A stretch of 64,000 bases of DNA, from the NCBI GenBank assembly GCA_001599715.1, contig BCHU01000005.1, positions 124,001 through 188,000 on the forward strand, written 5' to 3'. The notes beneath the pieces were generated by a model. That model was not told the origin of the DNA. It ran no database searches and saw only the letters and a program-made list of their open reading frames with translations. This document shows positions 47,739 to 58,999 of this stretch, one piece after another (the first letter of the stretch is position 1; each line of letters begins with the position of its first letter). Position numbers and translations under genes: made by a program. Source of the stretch: Phaeotremella fagi. Lineage: Eukaryota; Basidiomycota; Tremellomycetes; Tremellales; Phaeotremellaceae.

Positions 47739-48806
47739 ATGACTGAATCAACCCCAAAAGATGTCTTCCCCCAAGGTGTTAAACCCTTCCAACAACGTAA
47801 ACATCCAAAGACAATCTGTATGTTCGACGTCGACGGGACTTTATCGTTAGCTCGTAAAACCGCTACACCAGAGATGCAAGCTGTTTTGAAGAAATTGAGA
47901 GAATACACGGCAACAGCTTTCGTTGGTGGTAGTGATTTCGCCAAGATTGAAGAACAATTACATGTTGATGGGGAGAATGGTAGGTGTGTCCTTCTCAGGA
48001 TTTTGCCTTGGTAACTAACCTACCGCTTTGACAGTTTTGAACAACTTCGATTACTGTTTCGCAGAGAATGGGTTGACAGCTTATAAATTATCTCAAGAAC
48101 TTGCTTCAGCAAGTTTCATCAAACACGTTGGTGAAGAGGAATACAAAAAACTCGTTAAATTCATTTTACATTATTTGGCGGATTTGGATATCCCAATCAA
48201 AAGGTGAGTTGGTTCTCCGGTAATTTTAATCCAATCAACTGACAATGGAATTCAGAGGAACGTTCATCGAATTCCGTAACGGTATGATCAACGTTTCTCC
48301 AATCGGACGTAACGCTTCGTAAGCCATACATCCCACTTCTTATAGATTCCAAGCTGACGGTTTTCATCAGGTACCCCGAAAGATTAGATTTCCAAGCCTA
48401 CGACAACATCCATCATATCAGAGCAACAATGATTGAAGCTCTGAAAGAAAATTTCGGTTATCTTAACATGACATATTCTATCGGTGGTCAATTATCTTTC
48501 GACGTTTTCCCAACTGGTAAGATATCGTTTTGGAAAATCATAAACACAAAACTAAAACCTGTTATTAGGCTGGGATAAAACCTACTCCCTCAAACATGTC
48601 GAAGACGAAGGATTCACAGAGATTCATTTCTTCGGTGATAAAGTGAGACAGCCATATGAAATAGTTCTTCCTAGATGCTGACCAAAAATCAGACCTACAA
48701 AGGTGGTAATGATTACGAAATCTTCAGTGATTCTCGAACTATCGGCCACACAGTCACTTCACCAGAGGATACAATGAAACAATTGGACGAGCTTTTCTTC
48801 CATTAG
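47739..48806 (+). CDS. SEC53: Phosphomannomutase
   Basis: Cytosolic HAD-superfamily enzyme converting mannose-6-phosphate to mannose-1-phosphate for GDP-mannose, feeding glycosylation and, in such yeasts, capsule and wall mannans. About 268 aa over six or so short exons. The catalytic motif is [11 protein letters not shown]; family signatures are [64 protein letters not shown] and [17 protein letters not shown]. Ends DELFFH. A short N-terminal extension precedes the core compared with yeast Sec53. Confidence 0.95.
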
Positions 48807-49183
48807 AATTGGGTTATCAATCATTTTTTTTTTGGGTGTAGACGGAGATTAGATGATTTCGGGATACTTGTGATTCAGTGGGGGATCACTGGGCTTAGAT
48901 GCATTTGTTCGTTTGTTTTTTAGATGAGTTGACTTTCGTTTCCTGGATACGGTAGCATAGCACTTCGTGATCAATCCGCTTATTCTACGAGACTATCCTT
49001 GAGGTCTAGACATTGAACGGTAACACCACAAATGAAAAACCGTATATCATCACATAATTTAAAACAATATATAAACAAAAAGTATCAAAAAGAAGGAATT
49101 CCATAAATTCAAACCTTGTGAAAATAGCTTAAGTGGCAGAAAACGGTTGCAAAGCCATTTAATCCTTCTCAACCTCGCCAACC
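48807..49183. other. Convergent 3' intergenic region
   Basis: 3' UTRs of phosphomannomutase and the transporter. AT-rich, nothing else recognised. Confidence 0.55.
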
Positions 49184-51719
49184 TCATACTAATTCAGCTT
49201 TACTAACTTCAACTTCAGCTTCATCGGGGACGACGGTAACCTTAAACTTCCTAGCAGGAACGTTCTGCTCGAACATGACATCAAGCTCACGGAAGGTTCT
49301 TCCTATTCACCAAAAAAGTCAGTTGGAAATTTTCATGACTGATTAATCAAATGATTTAATTACCTTTAGTTTCTGGGAGTCTGAAGAATGCCCAGAGAGG
49401 ACATAGGAGACAGGTACCAGACTAAAAGCTTTATCAGCACCAATATATTGATCTACTTGGTGGGAAGATGACCTACCCAGAATAAACCTGCGTAAGGACC
49501 CCAATTCCATGCTGTCGGGTTCAAGGAGTAACTAGCAATGAAAGCTACGGGGAGTGCGCAGAGGATATAGGCGTTTCTGGCTATGGCGATTGTGTTCGCT
49601 CGAAGTCGAGTACTTGAACTTTCTCCTACGATTACGTAGACCAGTGGCTGTAAGATTTGAATGAGCTTTTCGGTTCGTGTTGTTATTGTATGAGAGATTA
49701 GACTTACTGCTACTGATAGATTGAAGACGAAGATCCAGACTAGGATTAACACTGCTTGAACCCATCTACCAAACGAGTTAGATGGAGAATATAAAATAAA
49801 GTGTGAACTCACTTTGCAGCTTGAACACCTCTGACGGAGGCTATGTTGATGATACCAACGAGGAAAAGTCTTGATTAAAGCTGTTAGTTCCAGACCAATC
49901 CTGAATGATCAAAAACGTACAAAAAGGAAAGAGCGAATAAACCAGACATCATAAGTCTTCTTCGTCCAATGTACTGATTCCGTCAGCTTCACCCTATGAA
50001 GATTGACTCACAGGTAGAAGGAACCATGACGCGATGGTACCGCAACAAGCTAAAGCCCATAGACCCATGTTCAAAGAGAAAGCATCAGTGGTACTCATAC
50101 CAGCTAGAAATTGGTCAATACAGTAAGCAACATGGCAATAAGACGTCATCCACACAACATACCTTGCTCAAATACGTAGGTCCCACCACCACCGAACCAA
50201 TCACCACATAATGGAATGAAACACATTGTCATACATGCAATTTCTGTTCGACGGAGATTTGCGCCTTTAAAGCAGTCCTGGTTGACATTGTCAGCTTCGA
50301 AAATTGCAATCGATACGTCAGCTTACGATATAAGATACACCTGGGTTCGCTTGTTTTTCATGTTCATCGGTGACGACCTAATCACCACCAAAGTCAACAA
50401 TCGAATATCACCAAAGTAATTTCAAGATACCTACCATCATAGCCACCATCCTAGCACTATCACCATTACCTTTCCTACCCAATCTCTCCAAAGCTTTCTC
50501 AGCTTCCTTCAGTCTACCAGTCCTAACCAAGAACCAAGGAGATTCAGGTGCGAAAGTAGCGATCAAGAACAATGGTGGGATCCAAGCCCATTGCACTGCA
50601 AATGGGATCTTGTAGGACCATTCTCCAGTTAAATAGGACATGCCTTCGAAAACTCCTGCTGCTAGTAGTTGACCGAATGAATTTACCTTTGAGAAACGAT
50701 TTTGTTAATAATTTTCGGGGTTTTTAGGTGATTGATGATAGGGGCTTACTAGTGCTATATATGAGGTTAGGAAACCTCTGATTGCGACTGGTGCTATTTC
50801 TGAGGCGTAACCGATGGATGACTACAGGAACATCAAGTTAGTGTGAAAACATGATTCAATAACGATCAACTGACAGTGGTGAAAGCACCGAAAACAAATC
50901 CACTTAATAATTCTCCGGCGAAAAGCATTTGGATATTGACAGCGCTATCCATATGAGTTAATGATCTGAGAATACTGTACCATTTGGTTGGTAAGGACTC
51001 ACTAGAAAGTAATGAAGATTGTACCGGATAACCAAATAAGTCCAGCTTGGATCGTACGTCTATAACCGTATTTCGTTTGTGCCCATGAATTGATAAAGAT
51101 ACCACTGTGAGTTTACAGCAGTTAGATTGTTGATCTTGATCAGAATGATTTTCTGGGCTCACATGAATGAACCTGTACCAGCGGCTTTACTTAGACCAGT
51201 TTGCCAACTTCAAAGGAGTCAGTTTATCATGACCTTGAAGTCGGGTGATGGACTCACGCAGCTGTCAATTGATAGCCGGCAGTTGGGTTCCCTGAACCGT
51301 ATTTCTGTCTGATTTTTTCATCAGCCTTACCGTACGAGTACAAGACAGATAACCTACCTAAAAGCAGGAAGACCAATAATACTTCCAAAAGCTGCCACAA
51401 TCAGTCAAAAGCCCTTTAGAAAATTGACAAAACTCACTTGAACCATCATAAGCCGACCTACATCACAGTCAGTATCAAAACTTCACTCGATAAATATACA
51501 ATGGGAAACATACATGACGAAACAAATGGTCATAGCGAAAGTCCAAAAGATAGCCCAAGGATAAGCCCTCACAGCCTGTCTAAAAGTCATTTTCTTTTCT
51601 TCTTCTTCGGCAGCTCGAGCTTCCTCGAGTAGGGCATGATACCCATTAGCCGGGAAGGGATTATCGACCACGTCAAGATGGACGGTTTGGTCTTTGATAT
51701 CTGTCTCTTGTTGTGACAT
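49184..51719 (-). CDS. MFS sugar transporter
   Basis: Plasma-membrane major-facilitator permease of the fungal sugar-porter type, roughly 530 aa over about a dozen small exons. The cytosolic N-terminus leads into FRQAVRAYPWAIFWTFAMTICFVM (helix 1). Other signs: GFVFGAFTT, IAPVAIRGFLTSYIALVNSFGQ and APESPWFLVRTGRLKEAEKAL, the sugar-porter segment between the two halves. The end is ETKGRTFRELDVMFE followed by a charged tail ending SKAELV. It is divergent from a GH35-like glycosidase 618 bp away, so it may import that enzyme's substrate or product. Substrate not readable from sequence. Confidence 0.85.
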
Positions 51720-52337
51720 TAAGGAGTAAGGGGTTACTTAGTTGGAAGGCGGGAAAAATAGTGGCCCCTCTTTGGGGTCTTTATACCAAAATTGGATCGA
51801 TCGAACCAAAGTGGATCATGGCCCCGTGGGAATGATTTCTCCCGGAATCCCACCGTGCACTTGATAACCTTCACATGCTTAACTACGTAACATTTTCAAG
51901 GTGATCGATATCGTGTCAACGGGAATAGGAGGATAGGAGAATTAGGTGGAGTTTCCGAGCTTCTGGATTTAGGTTAGGGAAGATGGATACTAAGAAACAG
52001 GTGACGTTTTTTAATCCCCGTAAATGTCCCGACGATATTCTTGGAATAAGCTATTTTCGTTTTCGTGTGGAGTTAGAAGTTTGTTTTTAGGTACCGCTAC
52101 TGCTGAACAGGCGTCAGGTGAGAGGTGGGTTGTTCTGGTATGAATGATCAAATATCCCGATAACGAACCACTTTCTTCCGAATACTGCCCAAAACCAGAT
52201 GGTCTAAAGATAATGCGGACCAGCTGTAATTCAAGAGCTAACAGATTTCGGACATCTCATTTTCCAGATCACTCGAAGAATCGTACTTACATCGTAGTAG
52301 TGAGACTCATCTTCAACCTTTTCTCAAACAACTCAAA
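51720..52337. promoter_or_regulatory. Shared divergent promoter of transporter and glycosidase
   Basis: 618 bp between the two start codons, a natural site for coregulation. No obvious repeated operator was found by eye. Confidence 0.5.
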
Positions 52338-54049
52338 ATGACTCCAAGAATCGAAAAACTTCCTAAAGGTGGCCATGAACTGATAGTAAACGGCAAACCG
52401 TTCTTACCACTAGGAGGAGAACTTAACAATTCATCCTTCTCATCCCCGAAACACATGTTAGAAGTCTATCCTCGACTGAAAGAACTGAACGTCAACACCG
52501 TGTTCGTTGCTGTCGGCTGGGAGGATATCGAACCTGAAGAAGGTAAATTTGAATTTACAGATTTCGACGAATGTTTGAAGAAATCTACGGAATTTGGGAT
52601 CAAGTTGGTTATCCTCTGGTTTGGGGGTCATAAGAATGGTAAAGCCCTTGTCTCACCATGCAGATGAAGTCAAATACTAAAACCTGAAGTGTAGGTCACA
52701 TGAATTACGCTCCGTCTTGGGTTAAACGTCAACCCAACAGATTTCCAAGATGTATAACAACGCCCTCAAGGAAAATTAATGATTACTTATCAGTCTTCCA
52801 TTCAGAAACAGCTATAGCAGATGGCAAAGCGTTCGGAGCTTTACTTTCCCACATCGAAAAAATCGATCAAGCCGAAACGATAATCATGATTCAAGTAGAG
52901 AACGAAGTCGGTGTACTAGGCGATACGAGAGATCGATCAACAGCAGCCGAGAAAGCTTTCACCTCTCCAGTTCCCGACGAATTCATCGACGTCCTAACTA
53001 AAAACTCATCCACCCACAATACCCATCTTCAAAAGAATTTCCCAAACATCGCCAAAGGTCTTCAAAAAGGTGTCAACTGGGAGAAAACGTTTGGTGTCAG
53101 TGATCAAACAGATGAATTGTTCATGGCCTACCATTATGCGTTGTACATCAACACCGTAGCTGGATTCGGTAAATCCATCTATCCTTTGCCAATGTACACC
53201 AACGCCGCGTTAAGAGCTACTAGACATACAGCGAAAGACGGTGGGACAGGTGGTGGAGCCTCACCAGGGATTTATCCATGTGGAGGACCAGTCGATACGG
53301 TCATTGACGTCTATCAACTCTTCTCACCTAACATCGATTTCGTTTCCCCAGACATCTATTTCGCCGATTATCAAGAAATGTGTATCTCCTATACCCATCG
53401 TGATCAACCTCTAGTTATTCCTGAACAGAGACGCGACGAATTTGGAGCATTGAGGATATGGTTGGCTTACGGTACTCATGGGGCTTTGGCTGTGGCACCT
53501 TTTGGTATCGATACACTCCCAAAGGATGATATAGCTTTCAAAAGACATTACGAGTTGTTATCTAAAATCCAGAAAACATTATTGGACTCTCGAAGGAATG
53601 GTGATAGAATCATTGGATTTTATTTCGATAACTTCAAACCTGGTGATCAAGATCCTACGAAAGCTAAGGATTACATATTAGGTAAATGGAAATTACATGT
53701 AGAACGACAACCGGTATTCGGTCATCCTGCTGTTGGATATGGTCTCATCATCCAGAAGACGGAAGATACGTTCTTCTTAGTTGGTGAAGGTTATCAAGTT
53801 ACTTTTACCGCTGATCATGAAGCTTGTTTCACGGGGTTGATTGGGTTCGATGAATTGGATATTGTTGATGGAGAGATTCAACGATTACGACGATTGAATG
53901 GTGACGAGACTCATTGTGGGAAACAGGTCGTTATGCCTTGCGTCTCTCCTGATGATGGGTGGTATCCTATCCCTATCAATATTCCAAGTAAGACCAGAAT
54001 TGCTGAATGTCAGGTTTACTCTTTGACTGAGGAGGAATGTAGGAGGTAG
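52338..54049 (+). CDS. GH35-like beta-galactosidase
   Basis: Exons 52338-52638 and 52695-54049 give 551 aa. Starts MTPRIEKLPKGGHELIVNGK, then PFLPLGGELNNSSFSS, the usual start of a TIM-barrel GH35/GH42-type enzyme. NTVFVAVGWEDIEPEEGKFEF and LVILWFGGHKNGHMNYAPSW follow. MIQVENEVG carries the probable acid/base Glu (about residue 168); LVIPEQRRDEFGAL the probable nucleophile Glu (about residue 350). The C-terminal region resembles the extra domain (DUF5597 type) of bacterial GH35 beta-galactosidases. No signal peptide is seen, suggesting an intracellular enzyme acting on imported disaccharide. A bacterial-like form in a fungus would fit old transfer, but that is conjecture. Confidence 0.8.
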
Positions 54050-54111
54050 AGATTGTAGCTCCCCTAGATAGAGGTAATAATTATTGGCAACAATACAAAA
54101 TGCATGAGTGC

Positions 54112-56775
54112 TTAATAATCATCCTCCTCGTCCATCTCATCTCCACCAACTCCCAAAGCAACTTCAACCTCCTCCTTCCCCCTCCTCAAAAGCGTTTCAC
54201 CAAATTCATATCCCTCTTTAGGATCCAAAACCAAATCAGCAACCTCCCCATAAGCAGCTGCGATCCTTCTCAGAGCCGTTCGATGAATCTGCTCAGACAA
54301 TTTTGAAGATGACAACAAAGATAGTCGGGGGGATTGAAGGACGTCCAAAGAGTTCAAGAATGTTGTGAACGTTTGTAAAGCTGCTGTGAGATTTTTGGAT
54401 GATGTTTGGGGAAGTCTTGATAACGGTGTCTAATTCAATGTTAATAATTATTCTTCTGTGCCTCGAGATTGTGACATACGTCTGCTGGTCTGGTTCTAAT
54501 TGTTTTCATGATCGGTGCCAAACCGCATTGTTCGAGTAATTTACCATGCTATTGATCGTCAGTTTAGCCGAGAGGGTTAACAACTGACTTACATGTTCAT
54601 ATGTCATCGACTGAACATGTTTCTGTATCTGTTCTTCGAGCAAAGCAACCCGTATCGAGGTGAAATCATAAGCTTCCAAAGAATGCTAAACCAAAATCAG
54701 TTAAAACAATCACTCAACCGAGCAACTCCAACTGACCTGCAAATACCCCAAACAATTAATCAAGAAGATATCCTTTTCCCAATCCCCACCATCACCACCG
54801 ATCGTACCATCTTTCCTTTCTCGCAGATCCGCCATTCGAACACACATTTCAACAGCGGGATCGACAGCCTTTTCTAACAACGTCGCGAAATCTGAATCAG
54901 CTGATCTCTCAGATTCATCAACCAAGGATGAATCGTAGACTGCTATTATCTCTCGAAGAATCTGAGCTGAATCTCGTAATGCGAGTGGGGGTGTTAACGT
55001 TGCGTCAGGGGGCTGATAATACAGTCAGTCTCGATCTGAAGTTTTGGTAGAACCTACATGTAAGAAACGTAATAATGATCGACCTTGAGCTTCGAGCGTT
55101 TCCATGAAGGCTTGGTACGATTTATCAAATATCCTGGATTATGTCAGTCGCTTAGTTTCCAAAAACGGACCTCAACTCACTCCTGCAACGTCACACTCAG
55201 TAAAGCCTCTTGCCCGATGGTCTTCCTCATAGTAACAAGATAGAATTGTAACAGATTCGCAATCTTGTAGGCCATAATAATCCCCTCCTGAGATTTTATC
55301 GTTTGTTGAATTCGCATCTAACATTGTGAATCAGACTCCACTTGGGTATCCAAATTCAGAAAACCCAAACCCACCTTCAAAGGTCTACTCAAACCTTCCA
55401 AATCCTTGTCCATACTTTCAGCCACCATCTTCTCCTCCTCGCCCTCACCCTCAACAACATTCAAAGGAGGTCTGGCCGAACCGACCATTCTTCTCTTCTC
55501 TTTCACTCCAAACAGAGATTCCAAGAATTCATGTTCACTAGCCGTAGTCTGATGCACCCACGCTAACATGTCTCCAACGTATCTTGTTGGATCGTGTGCG
55601 TGAAGTTCTATAGGTCTTGGAAGGCCGTTGGGACCTCCTCTCGTTAAGGCGTCCAAGAAAGATGTTAGGATGGATTGATGACGTGTTGACTGTAATTGCT
55701 GGAGTGCGTCCCTAAGAATGGGTCAGTTGAATTTCGACGTGATATTGAAGACTCACTTCAACAAAGCCGGTCTTTCCCTCAATCTCTTCATTGCCTCTCT
55801 CATCACCTCTGAAACTTCAAGTTGACCATCACGAGTGAAATGACGTAACTCGAATTGACACCACCGATGTAATTTCTCGTACCCAGCCTCCATTTGTGCA
55901 GAAGTTGCAGCCATGATATCAAGACTGAATCGAGTGTGAGTACATTCTGCCATAAAGAGTGCAAGATATCAACCCACCCAGCGGTCATACTTCCTTCCTC
56001 ACCTCCTAGTAAAGTCTGACAATCTCTTCGAATAGCTTCAACTCGATCTAGAGCTTGAAAAATAGATTTCCCAACTGGTACATCCCTTGAAGTCAATGCG
56101 GCTAATTCAGATTGAGAAAGGGTGAATCGAGTAAGAAAGAGATTGACGATTGTCGAGCGAAGTTGAGCGGAGGCACTGTAGTGGAGATATCAATTTTATA
56201 TTCACGAAAGAAAGTATAGACATACCGTTGCGATCTCAATCCGTCAGCTCTTTCTAACAGATATTTCGTTCCGTGATTCGCTTGATCTAATTCTGCTTGA
56301 ACTTGATCGCATCGAACCTGCATCTCTCTCATGTGTTCGCGAAGCACGTCAAGTTTCTGGATAATCAGTCAGCAGTCGATCTCCAAGACCGAATGTCCAG
56401 TCCATAACATACCTGATCAACCTCTCCAAAAGCCTCCAAGAATTTCTGACTACCACCAGCGAGTTTAGATTCGACGTCTCTTTTCAAATGTTTCCTAGCT
56501 AAAGCAGCAGTTTGACCTTTAACCAAAGTCCTCTTTGGAATTTCTTTCAATTCATCTGAATCGGTGGTATCGTTGTTTGTTGAGGAAGAAGCGAGATTTT
56601 GAGAATAGAAACTTGAAGCTATTTCTAGAGCTTCTCTTGAACTTGGATCATCGAATGAGGTGCCTATAGCTTTATAGATTCTTAGTGAGATTGGATTATT
56701 CCTTGAGGAAGAGGATGGGATGGAAGGTGTTAATGAATTTGACCTTGTTGGTGTTGAAGGTATAGAAGATGACAT
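54112..56775 (-). CDS. COG6: Conserved oligomeric Golgi complex subunit 6
   Basis: Tethering-complex subunit for retrograde traffic within the Golgi. Start 56775 (MSSSIPSTPTRSN), stop 54112, about 690 aa over roughly eight exons. The N-terminal helical part (VLREHMREMQVRCDQVQAEL, GTKYLLERADGLRSQR) is the usual Cog6 coiled coil. Then LTSRDVPVGKSIFQALDRVE, GYEKLHRWCQFELRHF, RYVGDMLAWVHQTTASEHEF and FLINCLGYLQ. The order and spacing match Cog6 proteins. The C-terminus is acidic. The stop lies only about 60 bp from the glycosidase stop. Confidence 0.9.
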
Positions 56776-57091
56776 TGTGAGGGGACAGCCAGAATGGTAG
56801 TAATCCACAGTAACAGCAATACTGTCTATACGCGTATCTACAACGCCACTAAATGATACCCCCACTTTAACACAATCATCCGAAGTGACAATCTACCTAC
56901 CTCGGTGTGGTGACGTCCACTTCCTTCCTCTTCTTCTCTTCTCCTTTCTTTCTTATCTCTTGTTTTCATCTTTGAGTCTCATCCATTCCTTCATCCAGCA
57001 CAAACAACAGACCATAGAGTCCAACCAAACACCACCACCAACCGCTCAAAACTTCCAACCACATCCAAAACAAATCAAAGAAACCGCAGTT
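56776..57091. promoter_or_regulatory. Divergent promoter of COG6 and PIS1
   Basis: 316 bp; the right half is C/T- and A-rich like a leader. Nothing else recognised. Confidence 0.5.
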
Positions 57092-58428
57092 ATGCCAGCC
57101 ACCACCCGCTCCAAACAATCAACTCCTGCACCTGACATCTCAACCCCAACATCCTCGACACCTACCACAACGGCTTTATCACCTTCGTCTAATGAGATCA
57201 CGACCCGTCCAAGAAACGCAAGTAGAAGTAGAACAAGGGAAGAAGTTTGGGATGCTAAATAGTGAGTCAATCTTCACGGGATTTCGGCGTGAGACGATCT
57301 TGATTGATAATTGACTTCATTACAGTGCGGTCGATCTTGCGTGAGTGTTGTTATCGTACACATACCGTACCCAAGTATTTGGAGATCACTCTCACTGACA
57401 GCACTGAAATCTCCATTCCAAAACAGGACCATAACGTAAGTTGTGATTCCTTTGCTGAAAGTTGAAAATAACTTACATCACCCCAGTCGAGATGAAAACG
57501 TCTTCCTCTTCGTTCCCAACCTTATCGGTTATTCAAGAGTCATTCTAGCAGCAGCATCATTGGTATACATGCCAGAATATCCTAAAACCTGTACAGTTCT
57601 GTACACGATCTCATGCTTGCTTGACGCACTTGATGGTCAAGCAGCTAGAGCTTTAGGTCAGACGAGCAAATTTGGTAGTGTTTTAGATATGGTTACTGAT
57701 CGGTCAGTTGGTGTTTAACGGTGTGAGGTGTAGCTGACGTAAAGATAGCTGCACAACTGCTTGTCTTTTGTGTTTCCTCGCATCATCTTATCCAGCTTGG
57801 TCAATACTTTTCCAATTTCTGATCGCGCTAGATTTCTCATCACACTACATTCACATGTATTCGTAGGTCTCTAAACAGAAAACATAAAACTTACCATAAA
57901 GATCTCTGGTAACCGGTTCATCAAGTCATAAAGCTGTCACCTCAGATGTCTCCAGAATTCTCTGGTTGTACTATAACAATTCCGTTCGTCGCCCCAAAAA
58001 TCATCTTTCCAAATCCTTAGCTAACCAGTACACGTAAACGTAGACCACATTGTTCACCTTCTGTTTCCTCAACGAAGCATTCTTCGTCTGTCTCTACCTA
58101 AACGCAACCTGGACCAAACCTATCCTATCCAAAATCCCAGATCTCATCTTACTTTCCGAAACCTTGAAATCCAATCCCAAAGTCTTCGGGATCCTAGTTC
58201 GTATATTGAGTACAGTAACTTGGCCACAGGTTGCTGCAACTGTTTCTTTCCCTATCATGTTTGGGAAACAGGTGATCAACGTTGTTCAATTCTGGAAAGC
58301 TTCTAAAATCGTAGGTCCCACCCTGGTGAAGATGGAATGAAGGCTGATCGATCGTTTAGCTCGTTGGTGTTGATTTGGCTGAGAGACAGGCTGCAAGGGA
58401 AGCTAAGGCTCTTGGAAAGTCCAAGTAG
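57092..58428 (+). CDS. PIS1: Phosphatidylinositol synthase
   Basis: ER membrane enzyme joining CDP-diacylglycerol and inositol. The CDP-alcohol phosphotransferase signature is complete: DALDGQAARALGQTSKFGSV followed by LDMVTD. Exon 1 (57092-57261) is a Ser/Thr-rich head. Frame conservation then requires a 15-nt exon (57326-57340) and, most simply, a 9-nt exon (57427-57435), giving YAVDLATITRDENVFLFVPN. Later exons give hydrophobic helices (SILFQFLIALDFSSHY, FTFCFLNEAFFVCLYL, VSFPIMFGKQVINVVQFWKA). A final intron from GTAGGT at 58310 leads to LVGVDLAERQAAREAKAL and a Lys-rich end at 58428; unspliced, it would stop at 58340. About 280 aa. Confidence 0.92.
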
Positions 58429-58999
58429 AGTTGGTTGGGGATGTAAGATCCTTTTTCAATGATGAAGAGTTCAGGGGGACTGTGGAAGTGTCAGCGAGGA
58501 TATTAGATTCGATGGAGCAGAACGATAGAATGTGAGCAATGGATGTAGAAGTAATGAGAATCAGATATTTTTTTCCTTTTTTTCTCAATTTATTTATATA
58601 TATAAGTTTGTGTTTAGTGTTAATACCTGATGTTTGATATGAATACTGCAATGTCGAGTGTTTGGATACATTGGATCCATAGTGAATGAAAGGAAATCGC
58701 ATGTCATGCTATGAATTGGGGATGGGAATTGTAATAAGGAGATTTGATCATGACCGAGATCAAGAATCGAGAAGGGTAAAAGGTACTGTAATAAGTGATT
58801 TAGGATAAGGGAGTTTATGATGAAAAGATTATAGGAGACGAATTAAGGTAACGGAAAAAAAAATGTTCTTGACAAATGAATGAATTAAAAGACATGATTG
58901 AAAAAATGACATATGAAAGAGAGAAACATGAAAAAGAAGAAGGTGGTTTCTAACCCACGTACAACAAATAATATTTTATTCTTCAAAAACAGACACAGA
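58429..58999. other. Convergent 3' intergenic region
   Basis: AT-rich 3' UTRs of PIS1 and the C2H2 regulator. TACTGTA occurs near 58793. No gene seen. Confidence 0.55.
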
